From Mycobacterium simiae (GTDB lineage: Bacteria > Actinomycetota > Actinomycetes > Mycobacteriales > Mycobacteriaceae), in assembly GCF_010727605.1 (NCBI RefSeq), contig NZ_AP022568.1:2294001-2358000 (forward strand): a stretch of DNA of 64,000 nt, given 5' to 3'. The position numbers and the translations under genes are program-made. The notes below the pieces were generated by a model. That model saw nothing but the letters and a program-made list of their open reading frames with translations. It ran no database searches and had not been told where the DNA came from. Below, piece by piece: positions 49,319-57,690 of this stretch. Every line of letters begins with the position of its first letter. Position 1 is the first letter of the stretch.

Positions 49319-50446
49319 TCAAAGGGATAGGTCGACGTCGCCGACGGGTACCGACACGCAGATCTGGATGTCCTCGTCGGGTGCGGTCGAGACCGCGCCG
49401 GTGGTCAGGCTGCGCACCGTGCCGGAGACCTTCCGGCGTGTGCAGGTGTGACAGATGCCCATCCGGCATCCGTTCTCCGGGGTCAGGCCCGCCGATTCGG
49501 CCTGCTCCAGCAACGATCTTCCGTCGTCGGTGACGTCGACTCCGCTGTCCGCGAAGGTAATTCGACCGCCGGATGGATTCGATGGCGCGGAAACGGTCGG
49601 TGGCACGAAACTCTCGGCGTACACGTTCTGGCAGTGTTCGCGCACCGCCTCGATCAGTGTGTTCGGACCGCAGACGAATACGGCGTCCGGCGATTCCATC
49701 GCGGCGGCCAGGTGTCGGGGCCCGAAGCGGCCCTTGAGGTCGCCGCGGCCTGAGCGGGTGTAGCCGTGCAGCACCCGTACGCCGGGCATCGCGTGCAACT
49801 CGTCGCGATAGCAGGCCTCCGCGGGCGTGCGAGCGTAGTGGATGAACGCGATCTCACCGCCGTTGCGGGTGTGTCCCTGGGCGACCAGGGTGCGCAGCAT
49901 CGCCAGGACGGGTGTGATCCCGCTGCCGCCGGAGACGAAGAGGATGCGTCGCGGGCTTGCCGAGTCCTCGAGATCGGGCAGCACGAAGTCGCCGCCCACC
50001 CCGGCCAGACCGACCACCATGCCGGGGCGGGCCTGCTCGTAGAGGTAGTTGGAGACCAGCCCGGCTTCCGAACCCGTCCCGTGGCGGCCGATGGTCAGCT
50101 CGAGGTCCGCACTGCCTTCGACATTGGCCGGGGAGTAGCACCGGGTGTGCCAGCGGCCGTCGATTTCGACGGCGACGTTGACAAACTGGCCGGCCTTGAC
50201 GGCATGCTTCGCGGTGAAGCTCTTGTTGGGGGTGAGGATGAGTGTGACGCTGCGGGGTGTGCTGCGGCGCACGTCGACGACCTTGGCGCGGGCGTCGCCC
50301 TGGGTCCAGGTTCGGTCCACCAGCTCGGTGTAGCGGTCCACACCATGGGGGCCGGTGAGCAAGTCAACCAGGTCGGAACCGAGTATGCGGTCCCGGAAAG
50401 TCTTGGCGAAGCTCCGACGCGAAGTCTGACTTCTTTGAGTGAACAT
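49319..50446 (-). CDS. ferredoxin-reductase with [2Fe-2S] domain, desaturase partner (Rv3230c-like)
   Basis: A 375-residue flavo-iron-sulfur protein. HTRCYSPANVEGS is the FAD RxYS motif, RRILFVSGGSGITPVLAMLRTL and AVFVCGPNTLIEAVREH the NAD(P)H-binding parts, and the C-terminal plant-type ferredoxin has Cys in NGCRMGICHTCTRRKVSGTV and IQICVSVP. It should carry electrons from NADPH to the desaturase at 48169, as Rv3230c does for DesA3. Start ATG 50446 (MFTQRSQTSRR) sits inside a palindrome at 50439-50454; a start at 50512 would run through the operator. Confidence 0.9.
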   Translation of the reverse strand: MFTQRSQTSRRSFAKTFRDRILGSDLVDLLTGPHGVDRYTELVDRTWTQGDARAKVVDVRRSTPRSVTLILTPNKSFTAKHAVKAGQFVNVAVEIDGRWHTRCYSPANVEGSADLELTIGRHGTGSEAGLVSNYLYEQARPGMVVGLAGVGGDFVLPDLEDSASPRRILFVSGGSGITPVLAMLRTLVAQGHTRNGGEIAFIHYARTPAEACYRDELHAMPGVRVLHGYTRSGRGDLKGRFGPRHLAAAMESPDAVFVCGPNTLIEAVREHCQNVYAESFVPPTVSAPSNPSGGRITFADSGVDVTDDGRSLLEQAESAGLTPENGCRMGICHTCTRRKVSGTVRSLTTGAVSTAPDEDIQICVSVPVGDVDLSL

Positions 50447-50454
50447 ATGTACAC
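50439..50454. promoter_or_regulatory. GTGAACATATGTACAC palindrome, DesT-like operator
   Basis: The 16-mer is symmetrical at 14 of 16 positions (GTGWACATATGTWCAC) and overlaps the reductase ATG (50446-50444). With the flanking bases it reads AGTGAACATATGTACACC, close to the AGTGAAC...GTTCACT-type palindrome bound by the TetR-family regulator DesT of Pseudomonas, from memory. The divergent gene at 50516 encodes a DesT-like protein. Confidence 0.6.
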
Positions 50455-50507
50455 CGTGCGGCCAGATGGTGCAGCTAGTCAAGAGTTTCTGCAGCTCTGT
50501 GGTAGGC

Positions 50508-50520
50508 TTCACATAGTGAA
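50508..50520. promoter_or_regulatory. TTCAC-ATA-GTGAA repeat over the desT-like start
   Basis: Perfect 5-bp arms around ATA overlap the GTG start codon (50516) of the TetR gene. The GTGAA half-site is shared with the palindrome at 50439, about 68 bp away, so the same regulator could bind at both ends of the divergent region. Confidence 0.45.
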
Positions 50521-51190
50521 CGGTCGTACTCCTAGCTCACGGTCACACCGGTCTGGTCGGGAACGCACCCGGGAAAGCCCGTCACGCGAAGAGCGCAAGG
50601 AAGCCACCCGGCGGGCCATCATCGCCGCCGCGCTCAAGCTGCTGCAGGACCGCAGCTTTTCGGCGCTGAGCCTGCGGGAAGTCACGCGCGAGGTCGGGAT
50701 CGTGCCCGCGGCGTTCTACCGGCACTTCGAGTCGATGGAGGCCCTGGGCCTGGTCCTGATCGACGAGTCGTTTCGCAGCCTGCGCGACACACTGCGCGAC
50801 GCGCGGGCCGGCAAACTGGACCCCAACCGGGTCATCGAATCGTCCGTCGAAATCCTGATCGCCAGCGTCGCGGACCGGCGAGAACACTGGCGGCTGATCG
50901 GCCGCGAACGCAACAGCGGGCTGAGCGTGCTGCGTTACGCGATCCGCACCGAGATCCGACTGATCACCTCCGAGCTGGCCACCGACCTGGCCCGCTTCCC
51001 GCGGCTGCACGAGTGGAGCACCGAAGACCTCAACGTGCTGGCGACGCTGTTCGTCAACGCGATGATCGTCATCGCCGAAGCCATCGAGGACACCCAGACC
51101 GCCGAGGCGATCGAGGATATCCGGCGGCTGGCCGTCAAACAGCTGCGCATGATCGCCGTCGGGATCGCCGGGTGGCAGAGCATGCCCTGA
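50516..51190 (+). CDS. TetR-family regulator, DesT-like
   Basis: A 224-residue protein with a basic, Ser/Arg-rich lead (TPSSRSHRSGRERTRESPSR) then the HTH EATRRAIIAAALKLLQDRSF and LSLREVTREVGIVPAAFYRHFESMEALGLVLIDESF. The YRHFxSMEALGLxLIDE segment closely resembles DesT/FabR-type regulators, which read the ratio of unsaturated to saturated acyl-CoA. Divergent placement from a desaturase-reductase operon matches the Pseudomonas DesT arrangement. The GTG at 50516 is the only start consistent with the frame after the palindrome. Confidence 0.86.
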   Translation: MNGRTPSSRSHRSGRERTRESPSREERKEATRRAIIAAALKLLQDRSFSALSLREVTREVGIVPAAFYRHFESMEALGLVLIDESFRSLRDTLRDARAGKLDPNRVIESSVEILIASVADRREHWRLIGRERNSGLSVLRYAIRTEIRLITSELATDLARFPRLHEWSTEDLNVLATLFVNAMIVIAEAIEDTQTAEAIEDIRRLAVKQLRMIAVGIAGWQSMP

Positions 51191-51194
51191 CCGG

Positions 51195-51824
51195 CTAGCG
51201 CGGGTCCCGCCACATCGCCCACAGCGGGGGCCCACCGCCCGGCAGCGGGATCTCCTCCATCACCCTGAAGCCAAAACGCTGGTAATAAGGCACATTCTCG
51301 GGCTTGCTCGACTCCAGATAGGCCGGGCAGTACTCGGCGTCGCAGCGGTCCAGCCGTGATCGCATCAACGCCTGCCCGTAGCCTTGGCCGCGCACCGCCG
51401 GATCGCTGCCGATCGCGGCCAGATACCAGTGCGGCTCTTCGGGATGTTTGCGCTTCATCGTTTCCTGGATGGTCCGCGCCGTCCCGGAGCGCAGGCCGAA
51501 CACCCGCAAAAAAGCCGGCATCATCGCGAACTCCGCCCAGCGCGATTCCTGCCACTGATTCGGCGGGTCCCATAGGGCGGCCGCGCCCACGCCAGGACCG
51601 GGGCCGGTACTCGTGTCGGTTCCGGGACCGGCCACCTCGACGCCACCGCGGGGCAGATGATGGTGGCGCGTCATCGCCGCGAACATTCGGGTCAGGTGCC
51701 CGGCGCGCGTTTTACTGTCGGGAAAGATCCACATCATCACCGGATCGTCGAAGAAGGCCCGGCTCAGCGTGGCCGACAGCTCGCGCAGGTCGGCTTTGCG
51801 CGCCGGACGTGCCCGGACAGCCAT
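51195..51824 (-). CDS. GNAT-family N-acetyltransferase (Rv0133-like)
   Basis: A 209-residue acetyltransferase. The acetyl-CoA pyrophosphate loop is AIGSDPAVRGQGYGQALMRSRL (R/Q-x-x-G-x-G/A: RGQGYG), followed by YLESSKPENVPYYQRFGFRV typical of the C-terminal GNAT half. Starts at ATG 51824 (MAVRARPARKADLREL). A small-molecule amine acceptor is probable. It matches Rv0133 and is divergent from fgd2 by 83 bases. Confidence 0.86.
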   Translation of the reverse strand: MAVRARPARKADLRELSATLSRAFFDDPVMMWIFPDSKTRAGHLTRMFAAMTRHHHLPRGGVEVAGPGTDTSTGPGPGVGAAALWDPPNQWQESRWAEFAMMPAFLRVFGLRSGTARTIQETMKRKHPEEPHWYLAAIGSDPAVRGQGYGQALMRSRLDRCDAEYCPAYLESSKPENVPYYQRFGFRVMEEIPLPGGGPPLWAMWRDPR

Positions 51825-51907
51825 GACGTCAGGCTAACGGCTGTCGCCTGGAATGAACACGAAAACGCGTCGGGCGTGCCGCAGGTGGCGGCGGGTACCT
51901 TGGTTGC

Positions 51908-52999
51908 GTGGCGCGTCTCTCACGTCGGACATTCGGTCAACTGGCGGCCGGCGCGGGCCTGCTGGGTGTCGGCGGGGCGGCCGGGTGCGACCGGGTGGAC
52001 GAGCGTCGCGGTGCGCCGGCCAGTCCGCCGCCGATCACCAAAGGCGTGGGAATTGTCTTGTCCCACGAGCAATTTCGGACCGATCAGCTAGTGGAACAAG
52101 CCCAAGCGGCCGAACGGGCCGGGTTCCAATACGTTTGGGCATCCGATCACCTGCAACCGTGGCAGGACAACGAAGGCCACTCCATGTTCCCGTGGCTGAC
52201 CCTCGCCCTGGTGGGCAATAGCACCAGCCACATCTCCTTCGGCACCGGCGTCACCTGTCCGACCTACCGCTATCACCCGACAACGGTGGCGCAAGCTTTC
52301 GCGTCATTGGCGATCCTGAACCCAGGGCGGGTGTTTTTGGGGCTCGGCACCGGCGAACGACTCAACGAACAGGCCGCCACCAATATGTACGGCAAGTACG
52401 CCGAACGCCACGATCGACTCGTCGAGGCGATCTCCCTGATCCGTCAGCTATGGAGCGGAGATCGAATCTCGTTCGCGGGACGGTATTTTCAGACCAATTC
52501 GGTGAAACTGTATGACCTGCCGTCGACGCCGCCGCCGATCTTCGTGGCCGCGGCCGGCGCCAAAAGCGCGCGGCTGGCCGGACAGTACGGCGACGGATGG
52601 ATCACCCAGGCCCGCAACCTCACCAACCTCAAGCTGCTGGGCGCACTCAACGACGGCGCGCACGCCGCCGGACGCGACCCGTCGACCCTGGGCAAGCGCG
52701 CCGAACTATTCGCCTTCGTCGGCGAGCCCGACGAAGCCGCTCGCGCGGCGGAATTGTGGCGCTTCACCGCCGGCGCGGTCGACCAACCCAATCCCGTGGA
52801 GATTCAGCGCGCCGCCCAAGCCAACCCCATCGACAAGGTGCTCGCCAACTGGACCGTCGGCACCGATCCGGGCACGCACGTCACGGCCGTGCAATGGGTG
52901 CTCGACGGCGGCGCGGTGCCCTTCCTGCACTTCCCGCAGGGCGACCCGATCGCCGCCATCAACTTCTACCGCGACTACGTGCTGCCCAAGCTGCACTAA
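51908..52999 (+). CDS. fgd2: F420-dependent hydroxymycolic acid dehydrogenase
   Basis: A 363-residue Tat-exported lipoprotein-type enzyme. SRRTFGQLAAGAGLLGVGGA contains the twin-arginine (SRRTF) and hydrophobic core; AAGC is a lipobox with Cys at residue 27. The mature part has AAERAGFQYVWASDHLQPWQ, SISFGTGV-like ISFGTGVTCPTYRYHPTTVA, LNPGRVFLGLGTGERLNEQA and PPPIFVAAAGAKSARLAGQY, the luciferase/F420 barrel. In M. tuberculosis the Rv0132c product oxidises hydroxymycolates to ketomycolates in the envelope and is the PA-824-linked paralogue of Fgd1. It starts with GTG (51908). Confidence 0.92.
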   Translation: MARLSRRTFGQLAAGAGLLGVGGAAGCDRVDERRGAPASPPPITKGVGIVLSHEQFRTDQLVEQAQAAERAGFQYVWASDHLQPWQDNEGHSMFPWLTLALVGNSTSHISFGTGVTCPTYRYHPTTVAQAFASLAILNPGRVFLGLGTGERLNEQAATNMYGKYAERHDRLVEAISLIRQLWSGDRISFAGRYFQTNSVKLYDLPSTPPPIFVAAAGAKSARLAGQYGDGWITQARNLTNLKLLGALNDGAHAAGRDPSTLGKRAELFAFVGEPDEAARAAELWRFTAGAVDQPNPVEIQRAAQANPIDKVLANWTVGTDPGTHVTAVQWVLDGGAVPFLHFPQGDPIAAINFYRDYVLPKLH

Positions 53000-53060
53000 A
53001 AAGTTGCCGACGGACCGCGTTGCGTGGCCCCGCGATTACGATGAGGGAACTCCATCAACG

Positions 53061-54404
53061 ATGCCGGTGCGACGATGCACTGGGGATTGGTCGGCCACGG
53101 TGTGGGATTTCGAAACGGACCCGGAATACCAGGCGAAGCTGGACTGGGTCGAAAAGTTCATGGTCGACGAGCTAGAACCACTCGACCTGGTCCCTCTTGA
53201 TCCATACGACAAGCAGAACGCCGAGATGATGGGCATCCTGCGCCCGTTGCAGCAGCAGGTGAAGGACCAGGGGTTGTGGGCCGCGCACCTGCGGCCCGAG
53301 CTCGGTGGGCAAGGGTTCGGGCAGGTCAAGCTGGCGCTGCTGAACGAGATCCTCGGACGTTCCCGCTGGGCCCCGTCAGTATTCGGTTGCCAGGCGCCCG
53401 ACTCCGGCAACGCCGAGATTTTGGCGATGTTCGGCACCGAGCAGCAGAAGGCCCGCTACCTGCAGCCGCTGCTCGACGGCGAGATCACCTCGTGCTATTC
53501 GATGACCGAGCCGCAGGGCGGTTCGGACCCGGGGGCCTTCGTCACGGCAGCCACCCGCGACGGCTCAGCATCCGGGGACTGGGTCATCAACGGGGAGAAG
53601 TGGTTCTCCACCAACGCCAAGCACGCGTCGTTCTTCATCGTCATGGCCGTCACCAACCCCGAAGCCCGCACCTACGAAAAGATGTCGCTGTTCATCGTCC
53701 CGGCCGAGACGCCCGGCATCGAAATTATCCGCAACGTCGGCGTCGGCGCGGAATCTTCCAAGCGCGCCAGCCACGGCTACGTGCGCTACACCGACGTCCG
53801 GGTGCCGGCCGATCATGTGCTGGGCGGTGAAGGCCAAGCCTTCCTGATCGCTCAAACCCGACTGGGCGGCGGTCGCATCCATCACGCCATGCGCACAATC
53901 GCGTTGGCGCGCAGCGCCTTTGACATGATGTGTGAACGGGCGGTGTCCCGCAAGACCCGACATGGTCGGCTGTCCGACTTCCAGATGACCCAGGAGAAGA
54001 TCGCCGACAGCTGGATCCAGATCGAGCAGTTCCGGCTGCTGGTGCTGCGCACCGCATGGCTGATCGACAAGCATCACGACTACCAGAAGGTGCGCCGCGA
54101 TATCGCCGCCGTGAAAGTCGCGATGCCCCAGGTATTACACGACGTCGCGCAGCGGGCGCTGCACCTGCACGGAGCGCTCGGGGTCTCCGACGAGATGCCC
54201 TTCGTGAAAATGTTGGTGGCCGCCGAATCGCTGGGTATCGCCGACGGCGCCACCGAGCTGCACAAAATGACGGTCGCCCGCCGCACGCTGCGCGAATATC
54301 AGCCCGTGACAACGCCTTTCCCCTCGGCGCACCTGCCGACGCGGCGCGCCGAAGCGCAGGCCCGGCTGGCCGAACGACTCGAGCACGCCATCGCCGAGTT
54401 CTGA
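53061..54404 (+). CDS. fadE1: acyl-CoA dehydrogenase FadE1
   Basis: A 447-residue acyl-CoA dehydrogenase if started at ATG 53061, the exact length I recall for M. tuberculosis FadE1 (Rv0131c); an in-frame GTG at 53100 (VWDFETDPEYQ) could also serve. SCYSMTEPQGGSDPGAFVTA and WVINGEKWFSTNAKHASFFI mark the middle domain, and LGGGRIHHAMRTIALARSAF and LHLHGALGVSDEMPFVKMLV the C-terminal domain. It is 61 bases after fgd2 and may share its transcript. The acyl chain preference is unknown. Confidence 0.92.
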   Translation: MPVRRCTGDWSATVWDFETDPEYQAKLDWVEKFMVDELEPLDLVPLDPYDKQNAEMMGILRPLQQQVKDQGLWAAHLRPELGGQGFGQVKLALLNEILGRSRWAPSVFGCQAPDSGNAEILAMFGTEQQKARYLQPLLDGEITSCYSMTEPQGGSDPGAFVTAATRDGSASGDWVINGEKWFSTNAKHASFFIVMAVTNPEARTYEKMSLFIVPAETPGIEIIRNVGVGAESSKRASHGYVRYTDVRVPADHVLGGEGQAFLIAQTRLGGGRIHHAMRTIALARSAFDMMCERAVSRKTRHGRLSDFQMTQEKIADSWIQIEQFRLLVLRTAWLIDKHHDYQKVRRDIAAVKVAMPQVLHDVAQRALHLHGALGVSDEMPFVKMLVAAESLGIADGATELHKMTVARRTLREYQPVTTPFPSAHLPTRRAEAQARLAERLEHAIAEF

Positions 54405-54455
54405 CGGCGCGGCTCTCGGGAGCGCGAAACGGCGCGAAAGGGCGCTTTCCTAGGG

Positions 54456-54911
54456 TCAGGAGACGTAGCGGACGATGCTTTCGGCCACGCAGGCCGGCTT
54501 CGGCGATCCTTCGACCTCGACCGTGGTCGACACCGTTGCCTGCACGGTGCCGTTGCCCAGGTCCTCGACGCCAACCAGCGAGCTCTGGGCGCGCACCCGG
54601 GAACCCACCGGCACCGGTGCGGGAAACCGAACCTTGTTGAGCCCGTAGTTGATTGCCAGCTTAATGCCCTTGACGGTGTACATCTCGTGTTGCAGCCGGG
54701 GCAGCAGCGCCAGCGTCATGAAGCCGTGCGCGATGGTCTTGCCGAACGGGCCGGCGGCCGCGCGCTCGGGGTCAACGTGGATCCACTGGTGATCCCCGGT
54801 CGCGTCGGCGAACAGGTTGACGTCTTCCTGCGTGATCGTCACCCAGTCGCTGGTGCCGATGGTTTCACCCGCGGCGGCGGCAAGATCGGTGACTGACTCG
54901 AAGGTGCGCAT
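54456..54911 (-). CDS. htdZ: (R)-specific enoyl-CoA hydratase / MaoC-like dehydratase
   Basis: A 151-residue single hotdog-fold hydratase 2. The active-site motif is FADATGDHQWIHVDPERAAA (Asp near residue 40, His near 45), followed by GPFGKTIAHGFMTLALLPRL. It hydrates trans-2-enoyl-CoA to (3R)-hydroxyacyl-CoA. It matches Rv0130 (HtdZ). It is convergent with fadE1 with 51 bases between; weak overlapping stems such as GAAAG-GGCG-CTTTC (54436-54449) there may aid termination. Confidence 0.93.
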   Translation of the reverse strand: MRTFESVTDLAAAAGETIGTSDWVTITQEDVNLFADATGDHQWIHVDPERAAAGPFGKTIAHGFMTLALLPRLQHEMYTVKGIKLAINYGLNKVRFPAPVPVGSRVRAQSSLVGVEDLGNGTVQATVSTTVEVEGSPKPACVAESIVRYVS

Positions 54912-54946
54912 GCTTTCTCCTCTGTTCGCGGGTAAGCATAGAACTC

Positions 54947-55444
54947 GTGAGGCTGCTGTTGATTGCCGATACCCACGTTCCCAAGCGGGCCCGTGATTTG
55001 CCCGCCCGGGTCTGGGAAGAAGTCGCCGCGGCGGACGTCGTCATTCATGCCGGTGACTGGATAGCCCTCGAGCTGCTCGACGAACTGGAGGCACGGGCCG
55101 CGCGGCTGGTCGCCTGCTGGGGCAACAACGACGGTCCTGAGCTGCGCGCGCGGCTACCGGAGCGCGCGGACGCCACACTCGCGGGGGTCCGATTCACCGT
55201 CGTCCACGAAACCGGCGCGGCCAGCGGGCGCGAAGCCCGGATGTCGCGGCTCTACCCGGACAGCGACGTGCTGGTCTTCGGGCACAGCCACATCCCGTGG
55301 GACACCACCACCGAGACGGGGCTGCGGTTGCTCAATCCCGGATCGCCGACGGACCGGCGGCGCCAACCGACCTGCACCTACATGATGGCCGCCGTCGAGC
55401 GCGGCGCCGTGACCAACGTCATGCTGCATCGGCTGCAGGCATAG
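54947..55444 (+). CDS. YfcE/MJ0936-type metallophosphoesterase
   Basis: A 165-residue phosphodiesterase with the metallophosphatase ligands in order: LLIADTHVPKRARD (D-x-H), VIHAGDWIALELL (GD), VACWGNNDGPEL (GNxD/N), FTVVHETGAASGR (H) and VLVFGHSHIPWD (GHSH). It starts at GTG 54947 soon after a 35-base gap from the htdZ start. It would hydrolyse phosphodiesters with divalent metal, as E. coli YfcE does. No signal peptide. It is not in the M. tuberculosis order here. Confidence 0.88.
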   Translation: MRLLLIADTHVPKRARDLPARVWEEVAAADVVIHAGDWIALELLDELEARAARLVACWGNNDGPELRARLPERADATLAGVRFTVVHETGAASGREARMSRLYPDSDVLVFGHSHIPWDTTTETGLRLLNPGSPTDRRRQPTCTYMMAAVERGAVTNVMLHRLQA

Positions 55445-55481
55445 CGGCATTCCGGGCCTAGCTAAAGGCTCTACACAGCCT

Positions 55482-55522
55482 GCGCACATAGAGAGCTCGT
55501 AAACAGAGTTATCTATGTGCGC
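55482..55522. promoter_or_regulatory. 11-bp inverted repeat over the marR start
   Basis: GCGCACATAGA (55482-55492) and TCTATGTGCGC (55512-55522) are exact reverse complements with a 19-base spacer; the right arm contains the marR ATG (55515). Centre to centre the arms are 30 bp apart. It could be an autoregulatory site read by MarR dimers or a leader hairpin that sequesters the start. Confidence 0.6.
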
Positions 55523-55982
55523 CCTGACGTCACGCACCAATCCGGGTGCCGACCTGTTTGGTGTCGTCGGCCGGTTCGGCCGCCAACTGCGCGGATCTGC
55601 GGGCACCGGCGGCGCCTGGGCGAACGGCTCGGCACGGTTTACCGAAGCCCAATCGGAGCTACTCTGGCTGGTGGGGCGGCGACCGGGCGTCTCGGTGCGC
55701 GCGGCGGCCAGCGAATTCGGACTCGCTCCCAACACCACGTCGACCATGGTGTCCATGCTGGTGGCCGGCGGATCGCTGATCCGGACCGTCGACGGGACCG
55801 ACCGTCGTGCGTGCCAACTACGACTCGCCGGGCCCGCCCAGCAGGCCGTCGACGCATCGCGCGCCGCTCGGCGCGCGTTGCTGTCGCAGGTGCTCGATGA
55901 GCTCGACGATGACCAAATCGAAGCTTTGACAACAGGGTTGGCTGTCCTCGACACGGTGGCCCGCCGACTGCAGGAGAGATGA
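55515..55982 (+). CDS. MarR-family transcriptional regulator
   Basis: A 155-residue regulator. The winged HTH spans FTEAQSELLWLVGRRPGVSV, RAAASEFGLAPNTTSTMVSM and the wing LIRTVDGTDRRACQLRL (residues about 42-105), flanked by helices for dimerisation. Start ATG 55515 lies inside an 11-bp inverted repeat. Its TGA overlaps the ATG of the ABC ATPase gene, so it heads the three-gene exporter operon and is likely its ligand-responsive repressor. Confidence 0.87.
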   Translation: MCALTSRTNPGADLFGVVGRFGRQLRGSAGTGGAWANGSARFTEAQSELLWLVGRRPGVSVRAAASEFGLAPNTTSTMVSMLVAGGSLIRTVDGTDRRACQLRLAGPAQQAVDASRAARRALLSQVLDELDDDQIEALTTGLAVLDTVARRLQER

Positions 55983-56809
55983 TGACGAAATTACCGATGG
56001 CGGTCGACGCCCGACACCTGGGTTTTCGCTACGGCCAGTTCACTGCCGTGGACGACGTGACGCTGCAGGTACGACCGGGTGAGACGATGGGCCTCCTCGG
56101 TCCCAACGGCGCCGGCAAGACCACCCTGGTGCGGATGCTCACCACGTTGACGCCGATCCAGAAGGGCCAGTTGCACATCTTCGGCCTGGACTCGCGGCGC
56201 CAGACCACCGACATCCGAAGCAATATTGGCTATGTCCCACAACAACTTTCGGTGGAGCCGGCGTTGACCGGCCGACAGAATGTGACGTGGTTCGCCCGGC
56301 TATACGGGGTTGCGCGCATCGAGCGATCCGACCGGGTTGAGCGGGCGCTGGCGGCCATGGAGCTCCTCGACGTGGCCGACCGGACGGCGGGGACCTACTC
56401 CGGCGGCATGGTGCGCCGGCTGGAAGTGGCCCAGGCGCTGGTCAATCGGCCGTCGCTGCTGGTGCTCGACGAACCGACCGTCGGATTAGATCCGATCGCG
56501 CGCGACGGCGTCTGGAATCAGGTGCGGAGCATGCAGGCGCAGTTCGGCATGACCGTGCTGCTGACCACGCACTACATGGAGGAAGCCGACGCCTTGTGCG
56601 ATCGGGTCGCGCTGATGCATCGCGGCGTGTTGCGCGCCGTTGGCACCCCGGCCGACCTGAAGTCGAAGGTGTCGCCGGCCGCCTCGCTCGAGGACGTGTT
56701 CCGCCACTACGCATCCTCGGACCTGCACGGCGACCCGTCGGCACCGCCGGAGCAGGCCGAATTTCGCCAAATCCGTTCCAGCAGAAAGGCTGCCAGCCAT
56801 GCCGGTTGA
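55979..56809 (+). CDS. ABC transporter ATP-binding protein (DrrA-like)
   Basis: A 276-residue ATPase. Walker A is GLLGPNGAGKTTLVRML (near residue 40), the signature TYSGGMVRRLEVAQALV, Walker B LLVLDEPTVGLDPIA and the switch His in TTHYMEEADALCDR. The DrrA-type ABC-2 exporters handle drugs or lipids. ATG 55979 is followed by a second ATG at 55982. The C-terminus has KSKVSPAASLEDVFRHY as in DrrA relatives. The stop overlaps the permease gene by 11 bases. Confidence 0.92.
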   Translation: MMTKLPMAVDARHLGFRYGQFTAVDDVTLQVRPGETMGLLGPNGAGKTTLVRMLTTLTPIQKGQLHIFGLDSRRQTTDIRSNIGYVPQQLSVEPALTGRQNVTWFARLYGVARIERSDRVERALAAMELLDVADRTAGTYSGGMVRRLEVAQALVNRPSLLVLDEPTVGLDPIARDGVWNQVRSMQAQFGMTVLLTTHYMEEADALCDRVALMHRGVLRAVGTPADLKSKVSPAASLEDVFRHYASSDLHGDPSAPPEQAEFRQIRSSRKAASHAG

Positions 56810-57626
56810 TCAAAGCTACGCGATCCCGGCCGCCACCCTGGTGCGTGCGCCGCGCGGACGGCAACGCGTCATCGCCATGTTCGGCCGCATCGGCGCGTTC
56901 GCGATCGTCGAGCTACAGAAGCTGCAGCACGACCGAACCGAGCTGATCACCCGCATGGTGCAACCCGCGCTGTGGCTGGCGATCTTCGGGACCACCTTCA
57001 GCAAGCTGCACGTCATCGACACCGGACCGGTGTCGTACCTCGCCTTCCTGGCACCGGGCATCATCGCCCAGTCGGCATTGTTCATCTCGATCTTCTATGG
57101 CATCCAGATCATCTGGGATCGCGACGCCGGGGTGCTGGCCAAACTGATGGTGACGCCGGCGCCGGCGTCGGCGCTGATCGCCGGGAAGGCGTTCGCCGCC
57201 GGGGTGCGCTCGGTCGCCCAGGTCGTCGGCGTCATGGCGCTGGCATACCTGATGCGTGTCGGCCTCACCGTCAATCCGCTTCGCATCCTGGCGGCGATGG
57301 TCATCGTGATGCTCGGCGCGGCGTTCTTTGCGTGCCTGTCGATGACGCTGGCCGGGCTGGTTCGCAATCGCGACCGGCTGATGGGTATCGGGCAGGCGAT
57401 CACGATGCCGTTGTTCTTCGCGTCGAACGCGCTGTATCCGGTCGACGTGATGCCCGCCTGGCTGCGCGCGCTGAACACCGTCAACCCGCTGAGCTACGAG
57501 GTCAATGCGCTGCGCGCGCTGTTGATCGGCACCCCGATGAATCCGCTCGACATCGTCGTGTTGCTGGTGGCCGCGGTGATCGGAATCGCCACGGCTTCAA
57601 CGCTTTTGCGTCGCCTGGTCGCGTGA
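56799..57626 (+). CDS. ABC-2 type transporter permease (DrrB-like)
   Basis: A 275-residue membrane protein with six hydrophobic segments: WLAIFGTTFSKL, YLAFLAPGIIAQSALFISIF, AGVRSVAQVVGVMALAYLM, ILAAMVIVMLGAAFFACLSM, ITMPLFFASNALYPVDVMP and IVVLLVAAVIGIATASTLL. The NALYPVDVMPAWLRALNTVNPLSYEVNALR region (in parts) is the ABC-2 signature. With the ATPase it forms an exporter; the cargo is unknown. It ends 233 bases before fbpC. Confidence 0.9.
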   Translation: MPVDQSYAIPAATLVRAPRGRQRVIAMFGRIGAFAIVELQKLQHDRTELITRMVQPALWLAIFGTTFSKLHVIDTGPVSYLAFLAPGIIAQSALFISIFYGIQIIWDRDAGVLAKLMVTPAPASALIAGKAFAAGVRSVAQVVGVMALAYLMRVGLTVNPLRILAAMVIVMLGAAFFACLSMTLAGLVRNRDRLMGIGQAITMPLFFASNALYPVDVMPAWLRALNTVNPLSYEVNALRALLIGTPMNPLDIVVLLVAAVIGIATASTLLRRLVA

Positions 57627-57690
57627 CATCTGCACCCGGCAGTAGCGGATACCCGGTCGCGGCGCAAGATCCCCCGCACGGTTTGAGCGC

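Noticed and set aside
54405..54455. Terminator between fadE1 and htdZ
   Set aside because: Stems such as GAAAG-GGCG-CTTTC are only five base pairs and overlap alternatives; noted in the htdZ entry but not called.
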